Assembly: GCA_033439295.1 (NCBI GenBank)
Contig: JAVTLE010000011.1
Coordinates: 1,364,082-1,428,081, forward strand
Origin: Deuterostichococcus epilithicus
Lineage: Eukaryota; Chlorophyta; Trebouxiophyceae; Prasiolales; Stichococcaceae
Reading direction: 5' to 3'
DNA length: 64,000 nucleotides
In this document: positions 1 to 11,900 of the stretch, piece after piece
Layout of the letters: each line of letters starts with the position of its first letter
How positions within the stretch are numbered: position 1 is the stretch's first letter
Translations under genes and position numbers: made by a program
The notes under the pieces: model-generated
What the model saw: only the letters and a program-made list of their open reading frames with translations
The model's database searches: none
Told to the model about the DNA's origin: nothing

Positions 1-1938
1 GTATGGCGAGCTGGTGTCCAAGGCAGCCTTCTGGCTGCAGGTGACCCATGTGTCCCTACAATGTGATGAGACTGCTGCTAAGTATATGTCTCTGCGTGGG
101 CGCTGCCTCCCCAGCGAGAGGAACCAGCTTCCACCTGGTGTCGGCGGCAGAGCACTGATAGACTGTGACAAACATGACGTTCCAATCGCTCCACGTGACC
201 GTCGCAGGGCAACTTCTACAACATCAACGTCAGCCAGCTGCACCGACCCGCTCTGTCAGGCTACTTCCAGCAGGCACGCCTTCCTCTTACCCAGCCAGTG
301 CATGGTGGCTCGTTGCCGCAGGGCGCGCGCTGACACCTGTAACCCGCATGTCTGCTGAGCTGCCCGCAGCTCCGCCAAATGCTGTCGCACTGCCACAGAG
401 GCGTTGTGCGCAGCGGCATGCTGCCAGGCACAGCTTCTTCAGCAGGCATGACAGTGCTTCGACACCAAGTATTGCACCGATTTGTGTGACTTGACGATAT
501 TCCAGTTGATGTCCATTCCTTTCGTGGCAGGTGGTTGTGGACGCGGTGGACCCCTCGGTTTTGGTGTCGCGGTGCGAGACAAAACTGTACGATTTCGCGA
601 CCTGCGACGAGGAGGAGCTATTTGACATCACCATCCCCCTGGACCTCCGGATCAGTACGTGCTGATGCCATGTTTGGGCATGCAGCTCTACCCACTCTGA
701 GGGTTCGATGGCTGTCGTCCAGCGGCTGCCCTCCGGCGCTGCCACCGCTTGCATGCTGGCAGTATGCGCGCGGATCTACTGTTGACATATCAGCCCTCAT
801 TCCCTCGCCACCACACCAGCTGCGAGTGCTGCGGCAGGGCCTCGTGGCAATGCAATCACGTTCACTTCTTCGTTACCCTGCAGGCTGCGCATGCGCTGTG
901 CACGGCGTTGCATGCTGGTGCGCACTCTGCGGTTGATACGGCTCCTGTATGGCGGACCTGCACTTGTGACGGCAGGCAACCGATTCAATGACAGCTTTCC
1001 TGACAATCCCCCTCGCATCGTCAATGGCGCAGGTTTGATGTGCTGTTCAACGGCACCACCGTGCAGCGCTGGCTCAGCACCGCGCCCGGACAGCCGACGA
1101 CGCACTGGTGCGCCGGCTTGCGGCTGGCAACCACGCAGATGCGATCTGCTGTCTGGCGGCTTGCTTCCAGATGACCGCCTGCCCTGACAGCGTGGCGCAT
1201 CGCGTGGCAGATCACAATTCAGCTGCCGGCCCCTCCTATCGAAGCCTGATATATCTTCTGCCGCGGCACACCGCGCAGGTTCCAGCTGCGGTGCGTGCTG
1301 GAGATGCCCATCCAGGTGCAGAAGGGGCAGGACATCACGGGGGAGCTGCGTCTCAAGTCCCACAGCCGGCAGAGCTACGACGTTCACCTGCAGCTGACGG
1401 GTGCGATGCGGCATCTCTCAGTGTGGTGGCGATGGCCCAGGGGGCCTAACTGCATGGCTCGTCCGCAGCGGCTGCATGTCCAGGCAGCTGCTTATCGCTG
1501 GAGCAGTCGCGCTGTTGGAAGTTAAGTTTGCGCTGGCGGTGACTTGCGGACTCGCTGCCTGCAGGCCCGCCGCTGGCGCCTGGCCACCCGCCGCAGACGG
1601 TGCGCCGCCTCAGATGTCGGGTTGCTTGGAGTGTCCTTGCCAGCACGCCCTTGCACGGTCCCGCCCGTGTCGTGAGGGATGTGTTCCGATTGATCGCGCC
1701 GCATAAGGACTTGCTGTGCTGATGGCCACCGTCATACGTGCAGGCTTCGGGCGTGCTGGATCTGAAGGAACCGTACTACAGGTGTGCCCCTAGGGTGTGG
1801 AGGATGATGGAGGTCAAGCTCACAATTTCGCCCCTGACTCGACAGCACCTCGCACGCGTCATGTGGCATGTGCCCAATGCAGAGACTCGTGACCAACCGT
1901 CGAAGCTGAATTACAAATGCATCCATGGAGTCGGCTGA
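1..1938 (+). CDS. PRMT4: Protein arginine N-methyltransferase 4 (CARM1-like), 3' part only
   Basis: The window opens inside this gene, so the SAM-binding N-terminal half is missing. Exons read: 2-40, 208-273, 531-654, 884-917, 1033-1107, 1279-1400, probably 1565-1599, and 1744 onward. Joined, they give the beta-barrel half of a type I arginine methyltransferase: GYFQQ, then VVVDAVDPSVLV, HGVACWFDVLFNGT, WLSTAPGQPTTHW, a RQSYDVHLQLT segment and LDLKEPYYR. The last matches the LELKEPYYR of plant PRMT4. Known CARM1-family enzymes asymmetrically dimethylate arginines on histone H3 and RNA-binding proteins in the nucleus. The intron at 274-530 appears to start with GC rather than GT. The end is uncertain: unspliced reading stops at 1938, but a donor at about 1783 would give a different tail. 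Family call secure, terminal exon weak. Confidence 0.85.
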
Positions 1939-2506
1939 CGTTTTTTCCGTCGAAAATATTACAGGCAGCTCAACACATGGGCTCAGGCGCCGGCCCAGTA
2001 GCGGATCGGGATCATGAAGGTGGGAAGCAGGCTCCGCCCACGTGCAGTTTACAACTGAGGGAATGTTCCACCAGTATATCTGATGGTGGTGCCGCAAGCA
2101 TTGAACCAGAATGTGAAGAGGAGAGTGTGTCACGTAGTATGCGCTCATGCTCAATCTGAAAGTCAGGATACTCACGTGTCTTGCAGCAGTTGAGCAGCCC
2201 ACTCTCTGAGGGTCCGCATTTGCGGTGGTGCGTGTGAGGACTCGGGTATTGTTCCAGTGCAGTAGGTAGTAAACATTCATGAGCTTGTTCCAGCTGATGC
2301 CTAGGAGACAGTCGCGTTCGAGTCACCAGAGGAACCTTTGTGGGCAACAATGGCCCTGAAGTCAGTTCTGAATGTAGAGGTGCAATTCAATTGTGCCGAC
2401 TGGGCGGGGGGAGTTCATACTTGGTTCCTATACACAATATCAGCCGCATCTGTGGCGCCTTCTGTGCTTGAGTCGCCAATGTGGCAACCCTGAATACCAC
2501 TGCTCC
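1939..2506. other. Convergent intergenic gap, PRMT4 / AFG1
   Basis: About 570 bases between the two 3' ends. It presumably holds both 3' UTRs and perhaps an unrecognised last PRMT4 exon. I see no conserved protein, repeat or RNA gene. Confidence 0.4.
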
Positions 2507-5500
2507 TCAGCTGCGCTCGCGCAGCTGCAGGTAAGTGTCAGTCTGCATCTCATGCAGCCGGCTGACCGCCCGCTTGAAGGCGAACTGCGACACCGTGGAT
2601 CAGCGATCACAACCTGGAATCGAGACCCCCATGCCATAGAACATCAAGACTCCTGCGACAAGCAACAATGTCGACCAGGGGCATGCATTTGCTTTGCAGT
2701 CTGCCAGCACGAAAACTGACCTGCTCTTCAAGGCCTCCCAGACGGGCCTGCAGCGACTGCGCCGCACCGGGATTGCTGCCGAGGGGCGCGACGCCGCCGC
2801 CCTTCATGACATCCCTTCGCAAGCGGCCGCCTGCAAATGCCACAGAGCCATTCTTCAACCGACAATGCCGCCTTTGGTGGAGCTGATATGGGGCGCACGT
2901 GAGTAAAATTTACTCCTGGCAACTGCGGGGTGGGCAATCGCAGCCGAAGCACCCCGGCAACAAGGGAGATTGACTGCAGCCGCAAGTGCAGCAGCTGTAA
3001 CGTGTTCGTCTCCGCCTGATAGCGGGACCTGTTAATGGCAGCACGCACCTTCGGCGGCTGACTCGAACTGAACGCCCTCCAGATCCACGAGGCCTTCCTC
3101 GGCCTCTGCACCGGCAAAAAGCCGATCCGGCTCGACCTCGGCCGAGCACACCTGCGCAGTAGCAGCTGGCGCTGGGCTCATCTATGCAGTGCACCAGCTC
3201 ATTCCGTTTGCAGGGCTAGTGGTGCACCGTGCCACACCAGTGTCTCACTGCGTCATCATACACTGCAGATGCACTGCCGGCACTGCTTGGGGGAGGAACG
3301 ATAGACATATGAGCAAAGTCTGCTCGCCAGCTGCACGTGAGCATTGTACAGCTCGTCGATCAGCACAATGAACCGCCTCGCCTGGTCCCTCGTCTGCGGT
3401 CGCCATGAACCATCAGTGCTCTTCCGTGATGGCACACCTGACATGTGCATTCATCCAGTCATGACAGCACAGGAGGCTGAGAAGACACCCTGTCTTCGAC
3501 TCACTGCAAGGGACAGCGCTGGGATGTCGGTCACGAAGATGGTGTGGAACCGCTGCGCCAGCGCCTGGAGAAAACAGCACCGACTGAGCGCACGTGCAGG
3601 CTGTTGCACCACCACATGCACGAACCGCTGCACCGTCGCATGCATGGCTCGTGCAAGTAGGTGGTCAGTTAGGCACCTGATAATCTGCCACGCCCACCAG
3701 GGCCTTGCACAGCTGGAAGAAGGTAAATCGCGCCGCGCCGGCAGCCACCTGCATTAGCACACATTTCCTGAGCGCTTTGGGAGTGTCGCTCAGCCTCCTG
3801 CACTCGCGCGTAAGCACGAGCGGGAAGGGAATCAGAGGGGAGGGATCATAGGCATCCCAGCTGCTGTGCGCTTCACCGTCACCCTGAGCTGCGAAAGTTC
3901 AGAACTGCAGATTGTAAGAACAGCTGAAGTTGGCACCTGGCTCTCCTCCAGCTCAATGGTGCGCCCAAACATGACCGGGACGCTCACGGTGCCGGCCCGG
4001 CGAGCCGTCGCACAGTGTGCCGCCCATCGCCGCTCCAATGCATCGGTGGTCTCGGGAGACAGCGGGTACAAGTAATTTGTTGACTGGGCGCCCCCACCAT
4101 TCACCTGCGGTGACATGGGTGTCGTGCGCTTGTGAGACAGAAAAGGTCCGGGACTAAGGACCATCCTCGTGCCGCCTGTCAGCCCAGTATGCCTGGCATG
4201 TGCCGAGCTCCATCGAGCACCGGCAAGTCAGTGCTGTTAGCGACTCAGCCGGCATGGCCTTACATACTACGCCTGCGGGACCTGGAAATGGCCAGTGACG
4301 AGAGCAGGGGAGCAGAAGGAAGAGCTCGTCCGAGAGGACGAAGGCAAGCGCAAGGAAGTTACGAAACAAATGCACCTGGGTCCCGTGCGCCAGACGGCGG
4401 TAGTCGGTGCCGCCGGTGCCAAGCTGGACGATGTCGCAGGAAGACTGCAGCGTGTCCACGAAGTGATTGAAAAGGTCCTGCGGAGCGCACGCGTCGGACA
4501 GGCTCAGGACAGGTTGTGCGTGGGGCAACAATCCAGGCAGCGGATGCTCGGCAAATCAAAGGCGAGCAGAGAGGCAGGCAGGGCGGATAGGACACCTCGT
4601 GCAGACCGTGATTAGTCAGCTGTGCAGGGTGCCGGTTGGAGGTGATCAGCAGGACCGCCCCCTCCGCCACGATCTCCTCCATGAGGCCCTTCAGGCTGAC
4701 GGCGGTAAACGGGTCCGTGATCTGGAGCTCGTCGAAGTACAGCAGCGCCGGCTGCCGGCCAGACAGCTGCGGCTCGTCCTCTCGGCTGCCGCGGATGAGA
4801 CCCCGCGCCGCCCGTGTCAGAATGACCTGCAGCCGGCAACGGCTCGTGTCTAGGGACGTGTGCAAGGCGCCGCGGCAGCCTCCCGAGCGGCGTGCATTGG
4901 GGCACAACATGAACCGATTCGGTTGCAGGTGATGATGATGTGGCAGCGTGCAGATGCGTCAGCCGTGAGTTTCGCATGCAAGAGTGATGTGTTTGAAAGG
5001 CGCACCGCATTGGAGCGGGCGAGCGCCTCGGAGTGCTGGCTGGGCGCCCGCCGCAGCATCAGCATGCGGTTGCGGCGCGCCGCCAGCTTGGGGCGCAGGG
5101 TCGCAGCCTTCGCCTGCCGCGCCACCCTCCGCGCCTCCGCTACGGGTGGGGCAGCACAAGCAACTCATACGGCAACGCGGGCAGGGGCTCTGGCAGGTGG
5201 CGCCTGGCAGCTTGCACCTCCAGTCAGAGGGTTGTAGTTGGCACGCAGCAGACACTGGTGTTGGCCGGCCTGGCTGAGGTGCTGCTATGCCACAGCATAC
5301 CAAAGCAGACACCATCCCTGAAAACAGGCGGTCTATGCAAATTTCTCAAAGACAAAGCCCCACCAGAGCTGTCCCGCAGGTGCTGGTGCTCCACAGTGGA
5401 CTCCATGAGCGACGGATTCCTGCTCAGCCGCTCCTTCTCGATGCCCCAGATCCTGGCGTTGACCTGCAGGAGAAAAGCAGGAGAAAGCCATTAGCGGCAG

Positions 5501-6871
5501 GCACCCAGCAGTGGGCACTCACACGCGGCGCACCTCGCCCTGCACCTGCGTGTCATGCTGCCCACAGCCTGAGCGGCAGCGATTCAGCTGTCCAGCTGCA
5601 GCTGCAGCTGCAACACCTGCCAGGAAGGACTGCGCCTGCAGACAGTCGGTCCTGGCAGCGCGCAGAGAAACTGATCGTTCCGTGGCAGGCATGCAGCCCC
5701 ATATGACTAACCTCCAGCATGGCGGAGTTAAAGTGCAGGTGGCGTCTCAGCGGCACCCGCTCCTGCGCGTCCAGCAACCCATAGAACAGGCTGGCCAGCA
5801 GGGATTTTCCACTGCCCACCTCGCCATATATATATAGGCCTGCGTCAGGCAGCCAGGCAGACTTTGTGAGGGTCCGCTGAAGGCATTTTCAAATCAAATG
5901 GAAGTTGGCGGTCCTGTGGGCATGCACTTTGTGACTTGACGTGCCATGGCCCTGGGATGCAAGGAGTTGCTGTGCGATGTCCCATGTTTCTGTGCACAGG
6001 TAGGCGGCACCCGTCTGTTGGACAACCCTGCCGCAGGGTGATTTAACCAGTCTGTGGGCCTTGTGACGCCGCACCTTTCGGCGCCGGCGGCGGCTGCGTG
6101 GGCGGCCCGAGCAGCTCGTCCAGGCGCTGCTCGCGTCGCGTGGCCGCGAGGATGGCCTGCTGCTGCTGGCTGAGCCGCGGCTCCGGCCGCTGGTCGCCGC
6201 CGCCGAGGGTTCGTGCCCACCAGGCGCTCGCCCGCGCCAAGGGGCCGGTGTCCGCACCGCGAGCGGCCTCCTTCGCGAGTTGACGCTCCTCCTGGGCTTT
6301 CAGCTCCTCCCGCTTCCGCTGCCGTGTGGCCTGGATGTGATATTAAGTTTTCCTGATTTACTACTCGACTCCAATCGAGATCCTGGCAGGGCCGCGATGC
6401 GCAGGCTCCAGCACGCAGGCATGGTCATCGGGCACGAGCGGTTGCTCCGGGCATCTCCACCTGGTAAGCTTCCAGCTGCTTTCGATATGCTGCGAGGCTG
6501 TCTGTATAATCTAGCAGCTCGTCCGCCAAGGACGACAGACGGGCCACGCATGCCTCCTGATGCTCATCAGGCAGCAGCCTGCCGTTTTTTAGTGCGGAGC
6601 GGTACAGCTCAACCAGTTGCCCTGCACCAATATGCACGTACAAACTGATTAGCACAAGAAAGGAAACTTGTGCGGCATTTAAGCTTGAGTGCCAAGCATC
6701 ACCTGCGGCATGTCTGCTCGCTGATCGTGTCTGAAGCGCTACTGAGGAAGACTGGCCGAGAAAAGTGACCGTATGAGACTGCCAGAGAAGAGCATCAGAT
6801 TGGCTGAGGATACGCAGGCACGACGGTGCGTGTCTCGTGACGCGACAGAGGATTGGTATGCATTGACGCAT
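2507..6871 (-). CDS. AFG1: AFG1/LACE1-type AAA ATPase, mitochondrial
   Basis: Many-exon gene. Exon 1 (6871-6703) encodes an Arg/Ser-rich presequence starting MRQCIPILCRVTRHAPS, which suggests mitochondrial import. Exons 6621-6461 and 6330-6075 carry the N-terminal helical region. Exon 5839-5712 has the Walker A (GLYIYGEVGSGKS). Later exons give Walker B (LLYFDELQITD), sensor 1 (LLITSNRHP), DLFNHFVDTLQSSCDIV, VPVMFGRTIELEE, ARFTFFQLCKALVGVADY, DQARRFIVLIDELYNAHV, LRRDVMKGGGVAPLG and the terminal FAFKRAVSRLHEMQT. VPVMFGRT, IDELYNAHV and LRRDV match the plant subgroup rather than the animal one. Known AFG1 proteins sit in the mitochondrial inner membrane and help turn over respiratory-chain subunits. 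Exon limits between about 4850 and 5470, between Walker A and B, are unresolved. The start is chosen because the presequence exon joins exon 2 in phase. Confidence 0.9.
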
Positions 6872-7078
6872 GGCTGCGCTGCAATACTCAGAGACAGCAG
6901 ACTGATTAAGCCGATATCGAATAGGGGATATATACTGCACGCGAAGTGCCGATTTTGGTGCAACTGCATGCGTTTTCATCAAACACCGCCACGTCAGCAG
7001 ACTCCGACATCAGTCCGACACCTTTCCTGATCATGCTCGGCGTATCAGCCTCAAAACGCGCATTGCAAGGCGTCAAGT

Positions 7079-8779
7079 ATGATCCAGCAAAGCATCGCGC
7101 GTCCGCTTATTGCGTTTCGAGGTCCCTCGCGCAGTAGCAGGCGCCGTCCAGCGCCGCCAGTTTCTTGTGCATCTAGGCAGGTGCAGCCGAGCTGCAAGCT
7201 CGGAACAGGTGAGTGTGCCCGCCAATCAGGCAGCCAAGGACTATAACAACAGACTGCAGCTGTTGTATGAATCACTCATCGTCACATCTAACCCTGTGCA
7301 GGAAGCAATACTGCAGAGCTCAGCAGGCGCTCCGTGCTACTGGCAGTTGGCGCTGCAGCACTCTGGTGAGCACGAATCATATGTGACTAATTGAGCGATC
7401 TGATACAGCGTGTATTGCTTTCGTTCTGCAACGCTGGAGACATCATTCAAGACAGCACTGGTCGGTTCTGCCCCCACAGGCCAAAGCCGGCAGCTGCGGA
7501 CGCGGACGCGCCAGCGCCGCCGCTTACAGCTCCAGAGCCGGTCAGCTCAGGCGGGCTCTCGGGATTCAAAACCTTCAACGAGAGAGACTTTGTGCTCGAG
7601 GTGCCGCGCGGGTTCATCGAGTTCAAGGACCCGTCCACCAGCGAGTTTGGCGCCGGCGGCCGGCCCAAGTCCACCTACGGTGCAGTTTTCTGGCTCTTGA
7701 CGCTTCACTCTCGCATCTTGCTATACTGCCCAGGCGGACCGCTGCCAGAGTTGGATTGCCTGAGAGGACAGCCAAATTTGACATGACGGTGGTGGACGCT
7801 GCATCCTCTTCGCATTGAGCTGACTGGATTGCATGGTTTGGCCCCTGCAGAGCGCGCCGCGGCCTTGACGCCGCTGCGGGTGAAGTTCACGTCTGAGGAC
7901 GGGCAGGAGCTGCTTACCGTCATCCAGCGCAATGCCTCGGAGCTGAAGCAGTTACTCTTTCAGGTGCAGTGCCGTGCAATTCCGCCATGTGCCGGCTGCG
8001 CAAGCAGCTGCGCCACCCTGGCAACATGGGTCTGGCCCCGCTATCTGCCTGTCACATCTGCCTGGCACACTGACTTCAAGAGCTTGCAGTACGTGAATCT
8101 GATGGGCTCGAGACTCGCCCGCAGTTGCATGGGCAACTCGAGTGCAGGGAGTTCCAGAGCTGCATTCGTTCTGACGAATCCGGTGCGCGCCCGCAGATTA
8201 CCGACATCTCGCAGCTGGGCGGCTTGACCGACGTCGCGAAGCTGCTGCTGCCGCGGGAGGTGCAGGTGCTGGCCGCAGGGGAGGTCACCATCCCGCAAGA
8301 GCCGCGCGACACCGGCACCGTGCTCGGCACCGTCAACACGCCGCCGCAGACCATCTACCGGTGGGCTTACAACTCCGCAAGACCCACCACCCACTCTGCG
8401 GCCCCGATCATTGCCCTTTGCCAGTCCATTGCCCTTGCCAAAGCATCTTGCCAACGCACCATGGGCAGGTCTAGTGGACCGCAGCAGGCTCATGGCCTGC
8501 AGGACAGACCTTCCAAATTTCAAGGTGCACAATCGCAATACAGAACAATAATGGGCAAAGCTGCACAAATGCGACACAGAAGGACGAAAAGTACAACAGG
8601 GTTGTGGGTGTGTGCCCACCGCCAGGTACACGTTCAAGACGCGGGGCCAGCGGGCGCACCTGGTGGCAGTCGCCAAGGCGGGCAAGGTGTACCTTGCGGC
8701 GGGCTCCACACGGGAGGAGCGCTGGCCGGAGGCCTCCGACCGGCTCAAGGCAGCCGTCGTGTCCTTCCGCCTCGTCTGA
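7079..8779 (+). CDS. PsbP-domain protein, thylakoid lumen
   Basis: Six exons fit in phase (7079-7208, 7302-7365, 7480-7679, 7851-7963, 8197-8360, 8626-8779), giving about 274 residues. The first 45 residues are a plastid transit peptide (MIQQSIARPLIAFRG, Ser/Arg-rich). A twin-arginine motif with a hydrophobic stretch follows (LSRRSVLLAVGAAAL), as expected for Tat export to the lumen. The mature part has FKTFNERDFVLEVPRGFIEFKDP, LGGLTDVAKLLLPRE and a C-terminal YTFKTRGQRAHLVAVAKAGK, the PsbP fold pattern. PsbP-domain proteins assist assembly or stability of photosystems and NDH. I cannot say which PPD subtype this is. It is divergent from AFG1, with 207 bases between the starts. Confidence 0.88.
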
Positions 8780-8965
8780 CCGCGCTCACGGCGGCGGACC
8801 CGCACAGCAGCCAGTTGCCCAGGGCACAGCCGCAGCCGTAGCGCCAGTGACACGAGTTCTGCGAGGAGGCGAGTTTGGCTGGCAGAAAAGCCAGTGACCG
8901 GCTGCAAGGGGCTCCGGCAGACGTCGGACGCGGCGTGGTCTGAGAGCCTGCAGGGCAGTGGGCAC

Positions 8966-11900
8966 ATGCTTCGGAGCCTGGTCAGGGGACCGCTCGTCAG
9001 TTTGACGGGCTGGCAATCGGCTGTCTCTCGGCAGCTGTGCACGCGGGCGGCGGCAGCTGCAGTTGCGGCATCCGTGCCGGACATAGCAGCCGCGCCTGCA
9101 GCGCAGCATGAGGCCCAGTCCTGCGAGCCTGCTACGGTCGAGCCGCCAGCAGCCGCCGAATTGCCGTTGGTGCGACCCTGCTACCGCTCAATGTTTTGGC
9201 AGACGTTCTGCAGTCAGCAGGGACGATGTTGTGCTGCTGTCGACATGGCTGCTTTCATCTGCAAGTGGGTGCTGAGGCAGCGCTTCAATCCGCTGTTATC
9301 TGCAGGTGGCAATCGTGGGGCGGCCCAATGTTGGCAAGTCGGCCCTATTCAACCGGCTGGTCCGCCGCCGCGATGCGCTGGTGCGCACCTGCCCGATTCC
9401 CACGTGCTGGTCATGCGGTCTCACTCTACGAGATAACTGGGACCCTTCCCATCGACTGTCTCTTCGACTGTTTTACTGATCAGCTGGGATATGCTCATGC
9501 CCTGCGCTCCTGACTTCCTGGGCGAGACAGAGCGGCTGGGTCTCATGCCCGGCAGGTGCACAACACGCCGGAGGGGCACGTGACGCGGGACTACAAGGAG
9601 GGGACTGCGCGGCTGGGGGACGTGGACTTCACCTGCATTGACACCTCCGGTCTGGAGCCCTTCATGGCCGCCAGCAGCCTGCAGGCGCGCCGACATGTTG
9701 TGTCATGCCTGCGCCTGGCTATTTGCAGCAGTACGACCGTCGACGGTCGTGTGCTGCAAACAGCCCGGTCGACCCCGGAGTCTTTCACACCCCGACTCCC
9801 TGAGCGTGGACCCTTCCGCGGCGGTTACAGCTTGATGATAGCTTGCCTGCCAGGGGCAATCGGGGCGCCAAAACGATTGCAATGCCTCGCGCAGGCGCGT
9901 GCCACGGCACTGACCATTGGTGTGCTGCGGCGCTCAGACGTGGCACTGCTGCTACTTGACGGCAGGTGCGGTTTGACCGGCGTGTGTGTGTTCGCCTGCT
10001 GGCAGCTTGCATGCAGGATGCAGCCGAGGCCCCCGCGGATGCCTCCCGAATGGCACCACGTCTGCCCTCACCCTGCCCAGCAACCAAGCAATGCCCAGAA
10101 TCATCGGCTGCTCTACTCATTGCATTGCAGCCATCCATGATACATCTGCTGTTGCATCTACCACAGGGTGGGCGTTGGTTCAGAGGACTCGGGGCTTGCA
10201 CAGTGGCTGCGGCGCACTGTCGACACGCCAGTGCTGCTGGCCGCCAACAAGTGCGAGCGGCGCGGGCCTTCTGGCCAGGCCGGTGCGCCGAGCCCCTTGC
10301 TGCATCCTCTTGACGTTGTGTTGTGTGTGTGTTGTGTGTGTGTGTGTTGTGTTATGTTTGGTTGTGTCGGACGATTTGGGACTGGTCAGCCTCTGCCGGC
10401 ATCTGCTTGCGCCTACTTTTCTGGGGAGCTTGGACCTTCTGCGCAGTGACTTGGACAGGCCCTAAATTGTGCGGCGCTGCTGCCGGCCGCCGGATATCAC
10501 TCTGCCCCTTCCCACCCCTCCTGCTGATCTGAGTGCCGACATTTGTGCAGGCGTCGGCGATGTGCTGGCGGAGGCCACCCGGCTGGGCTTTGGCGATCCT
10601 GTCGCCATCTCGGCGGAGACTGGTGGGCTGAAACTCTTTATGTTAGATGGCTCGCTGCAAATGCTCCGAAGACGCCCCAGCACCCTTATTTCTCATTCAG
10701 CCAGCCGTGTCACACTTCCACTTAGCGAAAGTGAGATGCTAGGCCCCCCAGCTAGGCTGCCGTCCCACAGGATGCACGCACATGGGGCGATTGGCATCGA
10801 CGAGGTTTTGCAGGCTCCACTTGCCACCTCCCTTGTTCGTCCTCCCACCAACAGGCGAGGGCATGTCGGATCTGTACGTCGAGCTGCGCCCGCGCCTGGA
10901 GGCGGCCGCTGCCGCCCGGGCCGCCGCCGCTCGCGAGGCTTCGGAGGCTGCGCGAGAGGCGGCCGGAGCCGCGGCGCAGGACGGCGCTCAGCCGGTCGCT
11001 GAGGGCAGCAAGGCTATCTCGCTGACGCTTATGGGCCTGCCCAACGTGGTGAGCGAGGGATTTGTGGAATGTGCTTACCAACCCCACCCCTGCATGCCTG
11101 GCCTCGCCCGCATGCCGGCAAGACCAAGAGCAGCGGTGGCCCGCTTGCCCTCGGTGGCCCGCTTGCCCTGCGCGCCGCCGGCAGCCTGGCCGTGCAACCT
11201 TGGTCAGAATATTCTGGAGGGACCATGCCCTGGAGCGATCACAACGGCCTGGCAGCAGCTCCGGTTGGGTGTACACCCCAGGTGTTGCGGCGCTGCAGCA
11301 GGGCATCAGGGGCAAGCGGCTGTCGTGCCAGGTGCACTGCCAGGCTGTGCCGCTCGAGGCACATCACACTTATCTGCTGGCTGGATGCGGGGCCACTCGG
11401 CTCCAAACAGCTGCCGCATGCGCTGCAGGGCAAATCTACGCTGGCCAACCGGCTGCTGGGGCGGGAGCGCAGCCTGACGGGGCCGGAGCCAGGTCTAACG
11501 CGAGACGTGGTGCGCGCGACCTTCCGCCATGGCGAATACTCCATCCGCCTCATGGACACCGCGGGCCGTATGAAGAAGAGCCGCCTGCCCAACTACGACG
11601 ACTCTGCGTACGTCTCCGCTTCTTTGGTATCTGATGCAAGCCCGCAGCTACTGAATGTGGTGTCAAGAGGCGCAAGAGCCTGTCGCCGGACTATGATTCT
11701 TGCCGCTAGCTCCATGCTGTTCATAGCGAAGGGTGGTGACATTTTGTTGCGACCACATCGCCGCGGTGGCTTGGCTCCTTCACGAGAAGAAGCGCGGCCT
11801 GGCTGGCGAATTCGCTCTTGACCCCGATCAGAGTCGTCTTCTGTAGGGGCCTGGTGGCGGCGATGACGCTGGCGCAGGGCGTGCGCAGCATGCAGATGAG

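Noticed and set aside
5826-5837. TATATATATATA as a core promoter
   Set aside because: It lies inside the AFG1 Walker A exon and encodes the LYIY residues.
8041-9084. 347-codon open frame on the minus strand
   Set aside because: It runs antisense across exons and introns of the PsbP-domain gene and the start of Der, has no recognisable motif, and is explained by high GC content.
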